From: Dreissena polymorpha | Taxonomy: Eukaryota > Mollusca > Bivalvia > Myida > Dreissenidae | NCBI RefSeq assembly: GCF_020536995.1 | Contig: NC_068365.1 | Location: forward strand, 33,123,067 to 33,187,066 | DNA: 64,000 nucleotides | Direction: 5' to 3' | Part shown: positions 46,802-60,873 of the stretch, piece after piece | How positions within the stretch are numbered: position 1 is the first letter of the stretch | How the letters are laid out: every line of letters starts with the position of its first letter | Program-made: the position numbers and the translations under genes | Notes under the pieces: model-generated | What the model was told of the DNA's origin: nothing | What the model saw: the letters and a program-made list of their open reading frames with translations, nothing else | The model's database searches: none

Positions 46802-48170
46802 AAAGACATAACTGGATAAATGATCACGTACCGTGACTTTGTTTCAGTAACCAAAAGATCCGCACAAGACCACTTGTATTTAAGACAATCACCTATCATG
46901 CTGAAAAAAAGTCACGTGGCAATTGTGTGCTCTACGAGCACGTATTTGTATATGGTTGGGAATGTTTTGTTTTCATACTTTTGGCCACTTAATGGGCTCT
47001 TTAAGTTATATGTTAATTTAAAAAGTATATATTTTGTGTAAAATGGTCACGTGCACGTAGTGGTTGTTTGTATCCGCTAATAGCACGTGATAGTCAAATG
47101 TTGGAGAATAGTTTTGATTGGGATATGTGGTCACTAAATATGGACATTGAAACATGGAATACAAGCGACGAATTGGATGTTTGGCGACATACGTTGGATG
47201 TGTGATCTGTATCTAAGTCTTCAAAAGTGCCAAATGAGCCAAAAAAGGTGAATGATCCGAATCAGTTAATATACATTCCATCCGATTTAAACAGCCATGC
47301 TTCGAATCACCTTAATTGGGTACATTTGTAACTTCACACTAATACGAGCAGCACGCTTTCATACCAGGCTAATATAGGAACATCGAAACATTAAAACAAT
47401 ATTACATAGTGTGATGATATTACTAATGGTAAGCCTAGATTGGTGACATTCTCAATCAATAGGATTTCCTTACATGTCAGCAATAAAACGATAAAATGCA
47501 TTAGCGAAAACAGTTTTAGAGCAATAAAACGAAATCAAACATAGCTTTTTAAAACACATTTTCTCAAAATTAATTTTCGGTAACCAAAATTATCTTTAAT
47601 CATGTCTTGTTATAAATATAAAAGCACTTCACTTTATGGGTGTTCGAGATGGGTGGGTTTGCTAAAAGGGAATATTATTTATATGGGTTCTTTAGATTTT
47701 GATTTTGTCAGGTTTTTTGTAACCTTTTAGGCGCCATTAATGTCAATTAAATTCCGACAACATCTTAAAATGTCGCAAATGTAATAAAATAACCTCTTAT
47801 TTGCCACGTTTATTTGAAAGCTTGTACAATGATGGAATGATTCATCATGCGTGCCTGAACTAATAAGTTTTAAAGTAAGCAATACTTTCAGGTCAGCAAT
47901 ATTTCAGGTTACCTGTATCTATTATTTTGCATGATTTCTATTTATTTTATGCTTTCCGGTGGTTTATAGAGAAATATCAATTAATTAAAACTGATAATTT
48001 CACTGTTTCAAACAATGAAAATTATCAGTGAAAATTATCGATAATTTTCACTGTTTACTGTGAAATGACGTCATTTTTTGACGAAATGACGTCATTATCT
48101 CAGCGAAATTCTTTAGTAAAACTCTTTAACAATGTATATAAACGGTGAAAAAAAGCATAAAATAAAAAGA
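46802..48170. other. Intergenic, no feature recognised
   Basis: No supported gene or repeat, apart from GAAAATTATCAGTG-type short inverted repeats near 47980-48060 and the duplicated GAAATGACGTCATT at 48062-48095. Confidence 0.4.
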
Positions 48171-48173
48171 AAA

Positions 48174-48321
48174 TTTGTTGGGTTCGGTTGATTATTGATT
48201 TTAATTCACTCGTGATCATATAAAATATATATTTTCACTCGTGGCTGCGCCACTCGTGAAAATATTATTTTCTATGATCACTCGTGAATTAAAACCGATA
48301 ATCCACCGAAACCAACAAATA
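48174..48321. mobile_element. Palindromic MITE-like element
   Basis: TTTGTTGGGTTCGGTTGATT and AATTCACTCGTGATCATA face TATGATCACTCGTGAATT and CACCGAAACCAACAAAT around a GGCTGCGCC loop. Arms about 70 bp. Confidence 0.75.
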
Positions 48322-48589
48322 TCCTCTATGTTATTTTTGGAAAAATACTGAAGGCAAGAAATTACCTTTTCGTATCTCCATTTAACACACGAGAATACTA
48401 ATAAATCCTGCTAAGATTATAGAACAGTCTACAGTATTAAGCAATGCTCCTGACTGTACATTACCGTATGACCCGATATCTGGTCCGAACTGTTACTCTT
48501 GTATAGTCAATTTTTAGTTGTGAGTGTTAGCTGAAAACTAATGTTGAGAGGCAGTTTTGCAAGTTATTCTGCTGTTAGCTACGCTAGGA

Positions 48590-48735
48590 ACGATAACTGC
48601 AAGTCAGTCTGCTGTAAGCTACGCTAGGAACGATAACCACTGCCTGTCTGCACTACCTGCTGTAAAATTATGCAGACGACGAATGCTAGGAGCGTCTGCA
48701 CTACTACGCTAGGAACGATAACCACCGCATCTGCC
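48590..48735 (+). repeat. Short tandem duplications (CTACGCTAGGAACGATAAC)
   Basis: CTACGCTAGGAACGATAAC occurs three times (from about 48577, 48618 and 48705), with CTGCACTAC between them. Confidence 0.7.
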
Positions 48736-48849
48736 TGTTTATAGTTCACCACTGGTACACTGCATAGTGTGAATGTAATCAATAGTGTTTAACAGCTTGG
48801 AAGACCACATTGGCCAGTCTAGTGTTTATCATTTGAATCTGTACATATT

Positions 48850-49050
48850 TGCGGCTTTCAGGGAAAACGGGGCTTATTGCCAGTCAAATAAGATTAGACT
48901 GTGCACACTTATCAGCCTGTGTAATGCGCACAAGCTTATCAAGGACGACTCTTTCTGATTTTATGGTATTTTTTATTTAAAGACAGTTTCTGGTACTTGG
49001 ATAACAATTAATGCATATGCATAAAGCCCTGTTTTCCCAAAATGAAGCTT
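48850..49050. mobile_element. MITE family A copy
   Basis: GGGAAAACGGGGCTTATTGC, TTATCAGCCTGTGTAATGCG and GCATAAAGCCCTGTTTTCCC. Confidence 0.65.
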
Positions 49051-49581
49051 AAATTATCTTTTTTGTTATTGATTTGAAAAAAAAAACACACATCTAAACC
49101 TGTGCTTTTAGATACAGTCTTCATATATTTGAATGGGTTTTGTTCATTTCAATATTGCGATAAAAAGCTATAACATAATTTTGCAAACTGTGTTGCGTCT
49201 AAGATTATACAACAGCGAACAACTTCAGTGCCTTCAGCGCTTTGATTGATTAACTTTATACAAATGAATGAAAGCCTAGAGAAGACAACTTGTCGTACAA
49301 AACACCCGCGAAATAAGCTCTCAGACTTAAAACCCATTCCCAATTGGGAACACGTTTTAAACGAAATAACATTTGTGTGAATGCTTAGTTTAGCACGTGC
49401 GATTGGCGATTTCATTGACGGACTGAGCTTAAATGGAGATACGTATAAAATACGATGTATAATTATTCGCAAGAACATCTAAGGTAGCATGAACCAACAA
49501 GGGAGGCCACTCGTAATGTCAGAAATCGGCAGTGAACAAAAAGTGGAACTTTATTATCTCGCTTAAAATGGGCCTAAATAA

Positions 49582-51436
<1,855 letters not shown>

Positions 51437-51442
51437 AAATAA

Positions 51443-54400
51443 CGTTTAAAAGATCTTTTGTGATTGGATTAAACAGTTGAAATTATCCAATACAGAAAGT
51501 CGACCTATTTATCTTGCAGAACATTCAATGCCATGACGCATGCAAGCTATTAGCCAATAAATATCGTACACCAAAAAGTTTGATATTACTTTGGCGGTCA
51601 TAGAATGTGTTCCTGGCTTAAACAATGAAATGTTACTTTAAAATCATTCATGTATTAGCAATTAGCAATAAAGTGGTAGATTATTTGTGTAAAACATAAG
51701 AATTTTGATTCAAATTTTTGTCTTCTACAATTTAACGAGTGGTTACGAAAATTACCGATTGGACAGAACTATCGACAGACAACAGAATAACTTTCATTTT
51801 TCAAGTCTATCAGCCTTGAAATAACCGATGTATTAAATGAGAATCATAATCATAAAATTATCATCCAGTACTAGTCAGTAACACCAAAATCGTTGGGCGC
51901 AACTATCGTGTTTTGTAGAAACCGCGACATATTGTTTTTCGGAAACCGACGATCGGTAATTTCCGTAACCACATAAACAATTGAGCTGACAAGGTTTCGT
52001 TTCCAATGTTTTCCTCTAATATTCTTCCACGAAATTGTTGTATACCATTACAAAAATGAATACAAATTATTATTTTCTTGAATTTGGTGAGGAACACTGT
52101 CTTTTAATGTTATAAGTATGCCGTGAGGCTCAACTTCAGTGCATTCAAGATAGAAAAATAAAACAGATTTAATTTATTCTTCTATCCGATAGTTTCATCA
52201 ATTACCATAGCTTGGTCACTCAATTATTTTGGAAATCATGCCCAATATCATATACAACTTGTTTTACTTATTTTTCTCTTGAAACTTCTTTTACATTATT
52301 TTTGTATATATAAGTCGTTATATATAGTTTGAAAAAATATGTAAAGATTGCGCATTTATTATGAAATGCAAATAATTTAGAAAATATTCCATTTTAATAA
52401 GCATGACGGGCTTATCAGTTAAAATCATTATGGCTTCATTGAATTATTTAAAGTTATAACAAACATTAAAGGTTTTCCAATAAAATGATTCAAGACACAT
52501 ATTACAGATTGATAGGAAGATATGAACCAATCAGGGTTGCTAGGTTTACCGCCAAGAATGATTATGCTAGTACGAGAGTACTTGATATCTAAATTTATTA
52601 GCCTTTGGGTGTTGTTAAGACATGATATATCAAAAGTGGTATTTTTAGTGAATAGAGGAGAAACATTTATAATGATTAACAATATAGTAATACATGTTTT
52701 GGTGAAGTAGTGCATGTCATCCAGTATTATTATAGCACCAGTTTGAGGTTAAAACACCAATACAATTTTGATGAAAGTTCGTTACCCCTTGTTTCCAAAA
52801 AAACACAAGCAAATAGAATTTTCAGAGTTACCTATTAAAACTGACATTAAATGCTTTACATATTATCTCTGTACTCATTTATCATCAATTACTAATGTTT
52901 TACAAATATATTGTTCCATGCTACTCATGGTACCAGTTTTTTGGTTAGAACATTAATTCTATTATATTAAAGTTCGTAATCCCTTGTGGTAAAAAAAAAA
53001 TCATTAAAATATTATTTTCAAAGAAATCCTTTAGAACAAAAAGGAAATTCCTTCTTAGACCTTAAATATTATTCCTGCAAGCATTTAAGATCAATTATTA
53101 ATGTTTGATAACATCATTGATTCATGCTATCTAAGATAAATATTGGTGTTTTGAAAATCAGTGTTCAGGGTAATACTATTCACCAAATCACACTCAACCC
53201 GCATCCGCGCTGAGAAAGTGATCGCGGCACGGAAGAGCATGCTTTACTCTTTAACTTTTTTGCATATTGGAATACAGTCTTCTACATCATCCCCGGAAAC
53301 CGGATATGATGTGAAAAGTTGGACGTGCTTGGAAAAGTTTCCGATAAATTTTGCTTGATTTCGGTAGGGTAAGTTAATCCAGTTCTTTAAATGTTTATAT
53401 GCATTTTTTTTAATTAAAATATATTGTGGTTTATGCGCAGGAGGTATTATCATGTATGTTGGAAAACTCCTGGTTATAATTGTTTAGGATTTATTGAAAT
53501 ATGGCTATTGGAAGTCGACGATGCAAGGATTCGTCCCCTTTTTAGCACTTTATTTACAAATGTATTTAAAGTTATGCCAGTGAAAAAGTATTTGCACCGA
53601 AAACGATATCAACCAAATCGTACTGGTGGACAAATTCGACTTAACATTCAACATTTTGATGAAAAAATAATATGATATGGTGCCGTGCCAACGATGTCAA
53701 GATATGGCAGGAGTGCAGTTCATTTATAAAATTACAAGCTCACTATTACAACTGGTTAATGCCCACTCTGATGCATTTTAGATCATTTTCATTGAACTTT
53801 GAGGCTTCATAATTATATCCGTTCTGACGCTTACTTGATTGCCAGCTTATTTGTATCTTCTGTTGTTGTTTTTTTATTGTTTGAAAATCACTGTAAATGT
53901 AAAGCAATTGATTCATATTTATCCCATTTTCAACGCGACATTGACGGTATAACACCTTATGGAATATACTAACATGTATTCAACCTTGTAGGATATACCT
54001 GTCGCGTGCACGGACTACTTTTTACTTTTCCACTGAATGATTTTTCATAAGAAATAAAGTCGAGAAAACTTAAGCTTCAAAATTATACGACCTTTAACCT
54101 TTAAATCTAGTCATAAAAAAAAAAAAATTTCGCCGTCCGTATAAATCAGCTGATCGATGGCGTTTATAAAATGACATACTTATTGCGTCATTTTCCCTAC
54201 AAATTTTTTGACGATTTATTATAAACGCGACTTATTTCACATGTACATGTACTGTATATCGACATATTTGATTTGTCAATTTATCACATTTTCCTTATTT
54301 CGTGTAATGTGCATTGTTTATAATCCATGCATATACTTTTGACATTTAAGAATGTACATAGCCATACAAATATCGCACAATTCATAAATAATCTGCAATA

Positions 54401-54450
54401 TTTGCTTTCCGAATAAATTCACGTTAGGCATAGAGCTGTGTAAAGTATAA
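51443..54450. other. AT-rich unassigned region
   Basis: A diverged tandem repeat of about 195 bp is suggested by GAAAGTTCGTTACCCCTTG (about 52772) and TAAAGTTCGTAATCCCTTG (about 52968), each preceded by a similar ATGCTACTCATGGTACCAG-like segment. Open frames at 53161-53358 and 53424-53675 have no recognised motif. Confidence 0.35.
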
Positions 54451-56027
54451 GATGTTTTTTTTTTTTTTTTACACTTTTTTTTTACAAGGTTTACAATAAA
54501 CAAGAACATATTCATACACATTACATACACAAACATAACTTTCTTTGCAAGATCAATTTCAGTTGGTTTACATTATGCTTATTAAAATTAGTACATTAAC
54601 AGAGAAGAGTGATTATGTATTTAAGGTTAAAGATCACGTTGACATAGCAAAGCAATATAAATAAACGTATTAAAGTGGCTTCACATTATAACGCATATTA
54701 TCTTGGAATAATGCAACAAAAAACACAAACAAGCAACAGAAAGTATGTGAAAAGTACAAGAAAAAAAAACACTTTGGGAAAGCAATAATGATGCATGTAG
54801 AAGTAAGAAATATGTCAAAATGTAAAGTTACATCAAACCATTACATCATTGCGTAAGCCCTATGTGGTTGCATAGGGAACAGCGATGTATACAATGTTAC
54901 AATTTACAAGATTAAGACAAAACATCCTATAACCGAAATACGGCAGCATACAAAGCAAAAGCGAAAAAGAATAGTGTCTTTCGGTTAGGACGGAGTTCCT
55001 GTTTTGGGATAAAAAAAAATTATACATAAATAAGCACTATAGGTTAATGAGGCATTATGCGTTAATTATTCATCAGTTCTTTTAGAAGGGCTATGAACTT
55101 AGATAATAACTGGTGCTTGGTATCACTTTTTTGTAATGTATTTCCAATATTAGTAGACCGTCCAAGAGGATGCTGGACATATTAACTTGACGTGTTCGTC
55201 TTTCACTTTTCATATACGCTTTGTAGATTGTGAAACATATTTTACTTAAAATTATATTTATATCATTATACGCTGCGCATTGTGTTTTGTGACCTATGGT
55301 TATGTTGTGTATAGTATTCATAGGTTTGTTTAGTCCTATACCCTTAAATATGTGATAAATATACGTCCCGAATTGGGTGTAAACGGGCATTCTAAGAAAA
55401 AGTGTTCGAATGTTTCTACTTCCTGGCAAAATAAGCAGCATGGAGAGTTATATATGTGCCATTTAAAAAGATTTTCATTCGTGGGGATTATTCGGTTTAA
55501 AATTTTGTATTTCAGTTGTCGAACTTTCGTATTCACAATTAATTCGTGTATAGTAAAATATAGTGAGTGCCAGTTTATTTTTTGGTTTAACCTTGTTTCC
55601 CAAAACTTATGCAGGTAAGGTGAGGTGAAGTGTTTTGTTATAAGTACAGACCGTATGTCTTTGATGCTAAGAGTCTTCAAGTCAAGGTTTTTGCCGTAAG
55701 GGTATGTTGTTTTAATGTTTACGTTAGAGTTAATCGATTCATCTGATTTGAGTATTTCCTTCCATGGTGTAGGTATAGCTAATTTAATGTTCGTTTCTGC
55801 TAACCAGTTTCGTTTTGATTTTAGTTTTTGTAAGATAACAGTTTCTGAGATATTTCCATTGTTTGTTATAATGTTGTTTATGTATAATATCCCGGATTCG
55901 ATCCAGTTAACGAATAGTTAACATTTTCCTTTGTATTTAATGAATCTGTTATCCCACAGCATTTCAGATCTTATATCATGAAAGGTGTTGGGTTTCGATT
56001 TGGGTTTAATCCCAGCAAACAATCTAT

Positions 56028-56257
56028 ATGGGACCCATATGGGCACCTATATGGGCCCCATGTGGGCTGCCAACATGGGACCCAGATGGGAAGTGCAACC
56101 GGGCTCCACATGGGTCCCATCTGGGCTGCCCCATTAAATTATATGGGGCAGCCCAGATGGGACCCATATGGAGCCCGGTTGCACTACCCATCTGGGTCCC
56201 ATGTTTGCAGCCCACATGGGGCCCATATAGGTGCCCACATGGGACCCATATAGGTCC
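56028..56257. repeat. 230-bp near-perfect palindrome in the transposon's left end
   Basis: Arms of about 105 bp: ATGGGACCCATATGGGCACC ... CATCTGGGCTGCCCCA, a 10-bp centre TTAAATTATA, then TGGGGCAGCCCAGATGGGAC ... GGTGCCCACATGGGACCCAT. Built of ATGGGACCCAT-type palindromic words, able to form a long hairpin or cruciform. Confidence 0.92.
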
Positions 56258-57100
56258 AACATGGGCATCCCTTTTACTCAATATGGGCTACATACGGGTA
56301 GCCCTTTTACTCACTATGGGCTACATATGGGCAGCATTGTACTAAATATGGGCTACAAACTGGTAGCATTGTATTCAATATGGGTACACAGAGCCTGTTA
56401 AATTTTGGACAACGCATTAATGGAAATTCAGGTTATGTTAGAAATAATATGTAGGCTGCAAACATGAAATACTGTGTGTTCAAATTGAACATCAGACAAA
56501 AGATTCTTGTACATGTACTTCCAATTTCATTTTTTAAAATGTTTCATCTATTTCTTCTTGCTGGAACAGACTGATATCAAAGGGTTTAAGAGCTTAATAG
56601 CATTATCCTGCAAGAAATACAAGGTTTTTGTTAAAAGACTTAAAAATTTATTAAAGTACTCTCAACTTTTATTCACATAAAGTATTACACACATATACAT
56701 GGATTCATACATACATAGCAGGAGGATCCCACGTTAACTATTCTACCAGAAAATTCTAAAATAATATGGTGATTCCTAACTTTTTGAATGTAACATGAGC
56801 AAAAATATTTTACATGAAGTTGCTAGCGAAAACATGTTTCTATCTAATGTTCTATCCGCATGGAGTATTGTTACTCATAATCTATAAACCCAAACCAACA
56901 GTAAAACTATTTTATGGAACAATAAAGACATAACTTCAAACAATAAGACTTTTTTCTATAACATTATATATGTCGACCAGTTATACGACTATAGAATTAA
57001 GGACTTCTATTATTTTGATATTAAATATATATTACATATACAGAATACCTTCAAGTATTTTACTGATGTACTACACATTACTACAAAGCATACCCATGCA

Positions 57101-57961
57101 GAGCTCCAGATAAGGGTCGTATTTTCGTAATAACGAATTATTTTCAAGTCCGTTACATATTTATTTTAAAATCTTGTCGTACCATTAAGAATTACAAAAT
57201 CAAGTTACGAATATTATTTTTACATCGGTTCGTATAGATTTTTATTGAGTTCTTTTCACGTATTAAAGATCATTGCGGTGCTTATATAGAATGGTTATCG
57301 GGTTTGTTTAACAAAGCGCATTTTTTCCAATAAAAGCGGCATATAAGTCTATCTGTCAAAAAACAATGGCGGCGCCCAGAGAGCGTCCTAAAAAACTGCA
57401 AAGCGTCCAAAAACACGCTTTTAACATATTGTACACAAAGTGAGCCAAAGTTAAATGTTTAGAAAGACATTATAGAAAAGATCTTATACGATGTTGTATG
57501 TTCAGTTGCCGACACAGTCGGAAAAGCTAAACAAAAACGCGACACGACGGGTCTAAACTTAAACACACAAAAAACATTGAACGAGTGGAAGGGACAAGTC
57601 CTGTGGCTAATCGTTGAAAAGATTGAAGGGGAGACCCGTTTTAATTGTGAAATGTGTAAAAATTCATCTAAGGCATGCAATCTAAGCACAGTTTGGGCAT
57701 ATGAAGGTTTTTGAAAAATAAAATTGTATAAAACTGTTAAGACACTGTTGAACTAGTATAAATAAAGTTGCTAGTATGTTTATTTTGATTTTTTTTGCAT
57801 GAAAATAACCATTATTATTTATTTTTAGGTCATTTACAAAAAATAAGAATTATTTTCCAAAACTTAGTTGTAACGTTAAGAATAAAATTTCAGAGTTAAG
57901 AATTCTTTTTGAAAATCTGGTAGTAATTTAAGAATTTCACAAAACCTTATCTGGAGCTCTG
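57101..57961 (+). mobile_element. hAT element with 8-bp duplication, holding a transposase zinc-finger fragment
   Basis: Ends GAGCTCCAGATAAGG and CCTTATCTGGAGCTCTG, flanked by CCCATGCA at 57093-57100 and 57962-57969. On the + strand, 57560-57712 reads TLNEWKGQVLWLIVEKIEGE then TRFNCEMCKNSSKACNLSTV, resembling the N-terminal zinc-binding segment of hAT-like transposases and their domesticated KIAA1586/C17orf113-type relatives. The catalytic part is missing, so it is a deletion derivative. Confidence 0.75.
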
Positions 57962-58418
57962 CCCATGCATATTAAATCTTTAACCAATACAGATAACACA
58001 CCATGTACTCAAAGAACATTCGTAGAAAACATACTTGCAAGACTAAACAAAATATTTTATAAACTACAAATTAAAAACCCTGCAGAAAAATCCAAAACTC
58101 AAATAAATGGCAAATCCTTTTTCGAGAACAAGTCCACATTATTATCTTTGATATCTTCATACATTCTAGTGTTTTTCGTAACTGCACATGATATATATAT
58201 ATATATATATGTCTTTTAAAACCATCAAAAACTGGAATGCTGTTTCTTATTTTGCAAAGGAATATATACCGTTTCATTTCCAGATAAAAAAGATTGTATG
58301 CTTTCTTAGAAGAAGAGCCTTAAAGGAATGGTTTAGGATCAATGGAGAAAAAACTGTCAATTACATTTACAACATTGCTTAATATATTTGATAAAAAAGC
58401 TTGAACTATGCAGCAGTC

Positions 58419-58652
58419 CTAGAAAAGATGGATCGTAGCTTCATCACCAAGATGCTCTTCAAACTCATCCATTTGCTCAAATGTTCCAATTGGAAGACTG
58501 ATGTTCTCTGGCAGTTGCATTGGCTTGTCATCAGTAGCTGACCTAGCCAAGAGCCGCTGCAGCATCCGCTTCATTTCCCTGTTCTCATCTCTCATTGTTT
58601 CCAACACCGTTAAGATATGTGTAACTGCATCTGACGACAGAGTAAAAAACAA
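58419..58652 (-). pseudogene. DUF4806-like coding fragment inside the transposon
   Basis: The minus-strand frame encodes a coiled-coil stretch (VLETMRDENREMKRMLQRLL), then LPENISLPIGTFEQMDEFEE and HLGDEATIHLF before TAG. This matches the beginning of DUF4806 as I remember it (LP-x-LP-x-T, then a D/E-rich helix). An acceptor-like CTGTCGTCAG lies just upstream (about 58633) and CTTG|GTGATG could be a donor, so it may be one exon. A further exon-like patch, TTTCTTGCAG followed by DNAIKLLNPLISVCSSKKK, lies on the minus strand near 56555-56620. The family is poorly characterised and often found in or near transposons. Whether this belongs to the element or was captured is unknown. Confidence 0.5.
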
Positions 58653-59126
58653 CTGTACCTAAAATTATGTTGACAATAATATATATCACAGCTGGGTCGG
58701 ATATAATTAAATTGGATGTGTACCGATATAACGGTGGTGGGCCCGATTTGTCCCAACAGCTGTTGTACAGCTAGGGCTGATTATAGCAACTTGCACCTAT
58801 ATGCCCGTCAACGTCAATTTGTTTCTTTTATTAGTAGAAGTATGTATTATTATAGATCACTAAATGACTGTGTATTTTATATTTTTTAAGTTGGATTATC
58901 TGTTTACATCAATTGGCTAATTTTAATACGATTAAAATGTTTAATTGTCTTGACAAAAGTTCATGTTGTCCGAGATTCTATTTTTATCTAAGATTATCTA
59001 TTTTTAGACAGGTGATATGCACTCACCTTATTTCTGATTGGTCTATTTAATATCTCGTGCGCACGGTATCCGTGAAGAAGCTTTCATACTTGTTTTTGTA
59101 TTAGTAGAAATCACAGCGTTGTTTAA

Positions 59127-59308
59127 ACAAGAGCACCGCCTTGCGGGTGCAGACCGCTCATCTATTTTCTTTTTAAAGGTGAAGGGACTCTCATTTTCAA
59201 TCACAAAGGAGGGAGGAGTGGAGTGAAGAGGGGTGTATAGTGTGGGGTTGTGGACATTTATTACATTATCTTCCAAAAAGCGAAAAAAAAAAAAAAAAAA
59301 AAAAAAAT

Positions 59309-59342
<34 letters not shown>

Positions 59343-59466
59343 GGGGGGGGGGGCGATGGGGGGGGGGGTTTGGGTGCGATGGTTGGACGGTATTTCAAAC
59401 ATAACCATTTTTAAAAAAAAAATGGGGGGGGTATAGTGTGAGGGTGTGGTGGTAATTTGTGAGATG

Positions 59467-59504
<38 letters not shown>

Positions 59505-59570
59505 AGGGGGGGGGGGGGTGGGGTGGGGGGGGGGGTATAGTGTGAGGGTGTGGTGGTCATTTGTGAGATG

Positions 59571-59607
<37 letters not shown>

Positions 59608-60873
59608 GGGGGGGGGGAGGGGGGGGAGGGGGGGGAGGGGACGGCACGGGGGATGGTTTGGGTGGAGTCTATTGTGGTATGTCAGGTAAGAGTAGTTTCA
59701 TCAAAGTATCAATCAAATCTAATCATAAATAAAGAAGTTATGGCAATTTTAGCAAAATTTAATAATTTGACCTTGAGAGTCAAGGTCATTCAAAGGTCAA
59801 AGTAAAATTAAAGTTGCCAGGTACAGTAACCTCATGATAGCATGTAAGTATTTGAAGTTTGAAAGCAATAGCCTTGATACTTAAGAAGTAAAGTGGATCG
59901 AAACACAAAATTTAACCATATATTAAAAGTTACTAAGTCAAAAAAGGGCCATAATTCCGTAACAATGACAACCAGAGTTATGCAACTTGTCCTTTTACTG
60001 TACCCTTATGATAGTTTGTGAGTGTTCCAAGTATGAAAGCAATATCTATGATACTTTAGGGGTAAAGTGGACCAAAACATAAATCTTAACCAAATTTTCA
60101 ATTTTCTAAGTATAAAGGGCCCATAATTCCGTTCAAATGCCAGTCAGAGTTACATAACTTTGCCTGCACGGTCCCCTTATGATAGTTCATAAATCTTGCA
60201 AGTATGAAAGCAATAGCTTTGATACTGTAGGAATAAAGTGGACCTAAACACAAAACTTAATCAAATTTTCAATTTTCTAAGTATAAAAAGGGCACATAAT
60301 TCTGTCAAAATGCCAGTCAGAGTTACATTACTTTGCCTGCACAGTCCCCTTATGATAGTTAGTAAGTGTTGCAAGTATGAAAGCAATAGCTTTAATGCTT
60401 AAGGAATAAAATGGACCTAAACACAAAACTTAACCAAAATTGTCAATTTTCTAAGTATAAAAAGGGCACATAATTCTGTCAAAATGCATGCCAGAGTTAT
60501 CTAAATTTGCCTGCCCAGTCCCCTCATGATAGTAAGTAAGTGTACCAAGTTTGAATGCAATAGCATTGATACTTACTGAGAAAAGTGGAACTAAACGCAA
60601 AACTTAACCAAAATTTTCAATTTTTTAAGTATAAAAAGGGCACATAATTCTGTCAAAATGCACGCCAGAGTTATCTAACTTTGCCTGCCCAGTCCCCTCA
60701 TGATAGTAAGTAAGTGTACCAAGTTTGAATGCAATAGCATTGATACTTTCTGAGAAAAGTGGACCTAAACGCAAAACTTAACCGGACGCCGACGCCAACG
60801 CCAACGCCAACGCCGACGCCGAGGTGATGACAATAGCTCATAATTTTTTTTCAAAAAATAGATGAGCTAAAAA
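59127..60873. mobile_element. Dispersed element with inverted GCTCATCTATTTT ends and five tandem units of about 174 bp
   Basis: Starts AACAAGAGCACCGCC, then CGCTCATCTATTTTC; ends GATGACAATAGCTCATAATT then AAAAAATAGATGAGCTAA. Within 59930-60790, units containing AAGGGCACATAATTCTGTCA, CCAGAGTTA and GCAAGTATGAAAGCAATAGC recur about every 174 bp. A short GACGCCAACGCCAACGCCGA run precedes the end. A body type common in bivalve DNA. Confidence 0.75.
59225..59645. repeat. Alternating poly(A)/poly(G) tandem repeat
   Basis: Three or more units of about 105 bp: TTTGTGAGATGATCTT, a run of about 25-30 A, a run of G up to about 33 with rare T, then TATAGTGTGAGGGTGTGGTG. G-quadruplex-prone. Run lengths may be unreliable in the assembly. 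Confidence 0.85.

Noticed and set aside
46198-46836. Several frames with RHRTIALSPSYYR-type repeats
   Set aside because: They arise from the short tandem repeats in the foldback arms and appear on both strands.
53161-53675. Two adjacent + strand frames as a possible gene
   Set aside because: No recognised motif, no consistent splice phase between them, and an AT-rich repeat setting.
56011-56345. Overlapping GPIWAPIWAPCG-type frames on both strands
   Set aside because: Palindromic ATGGGACCCAT words give open frames on both strands; no gene signal.
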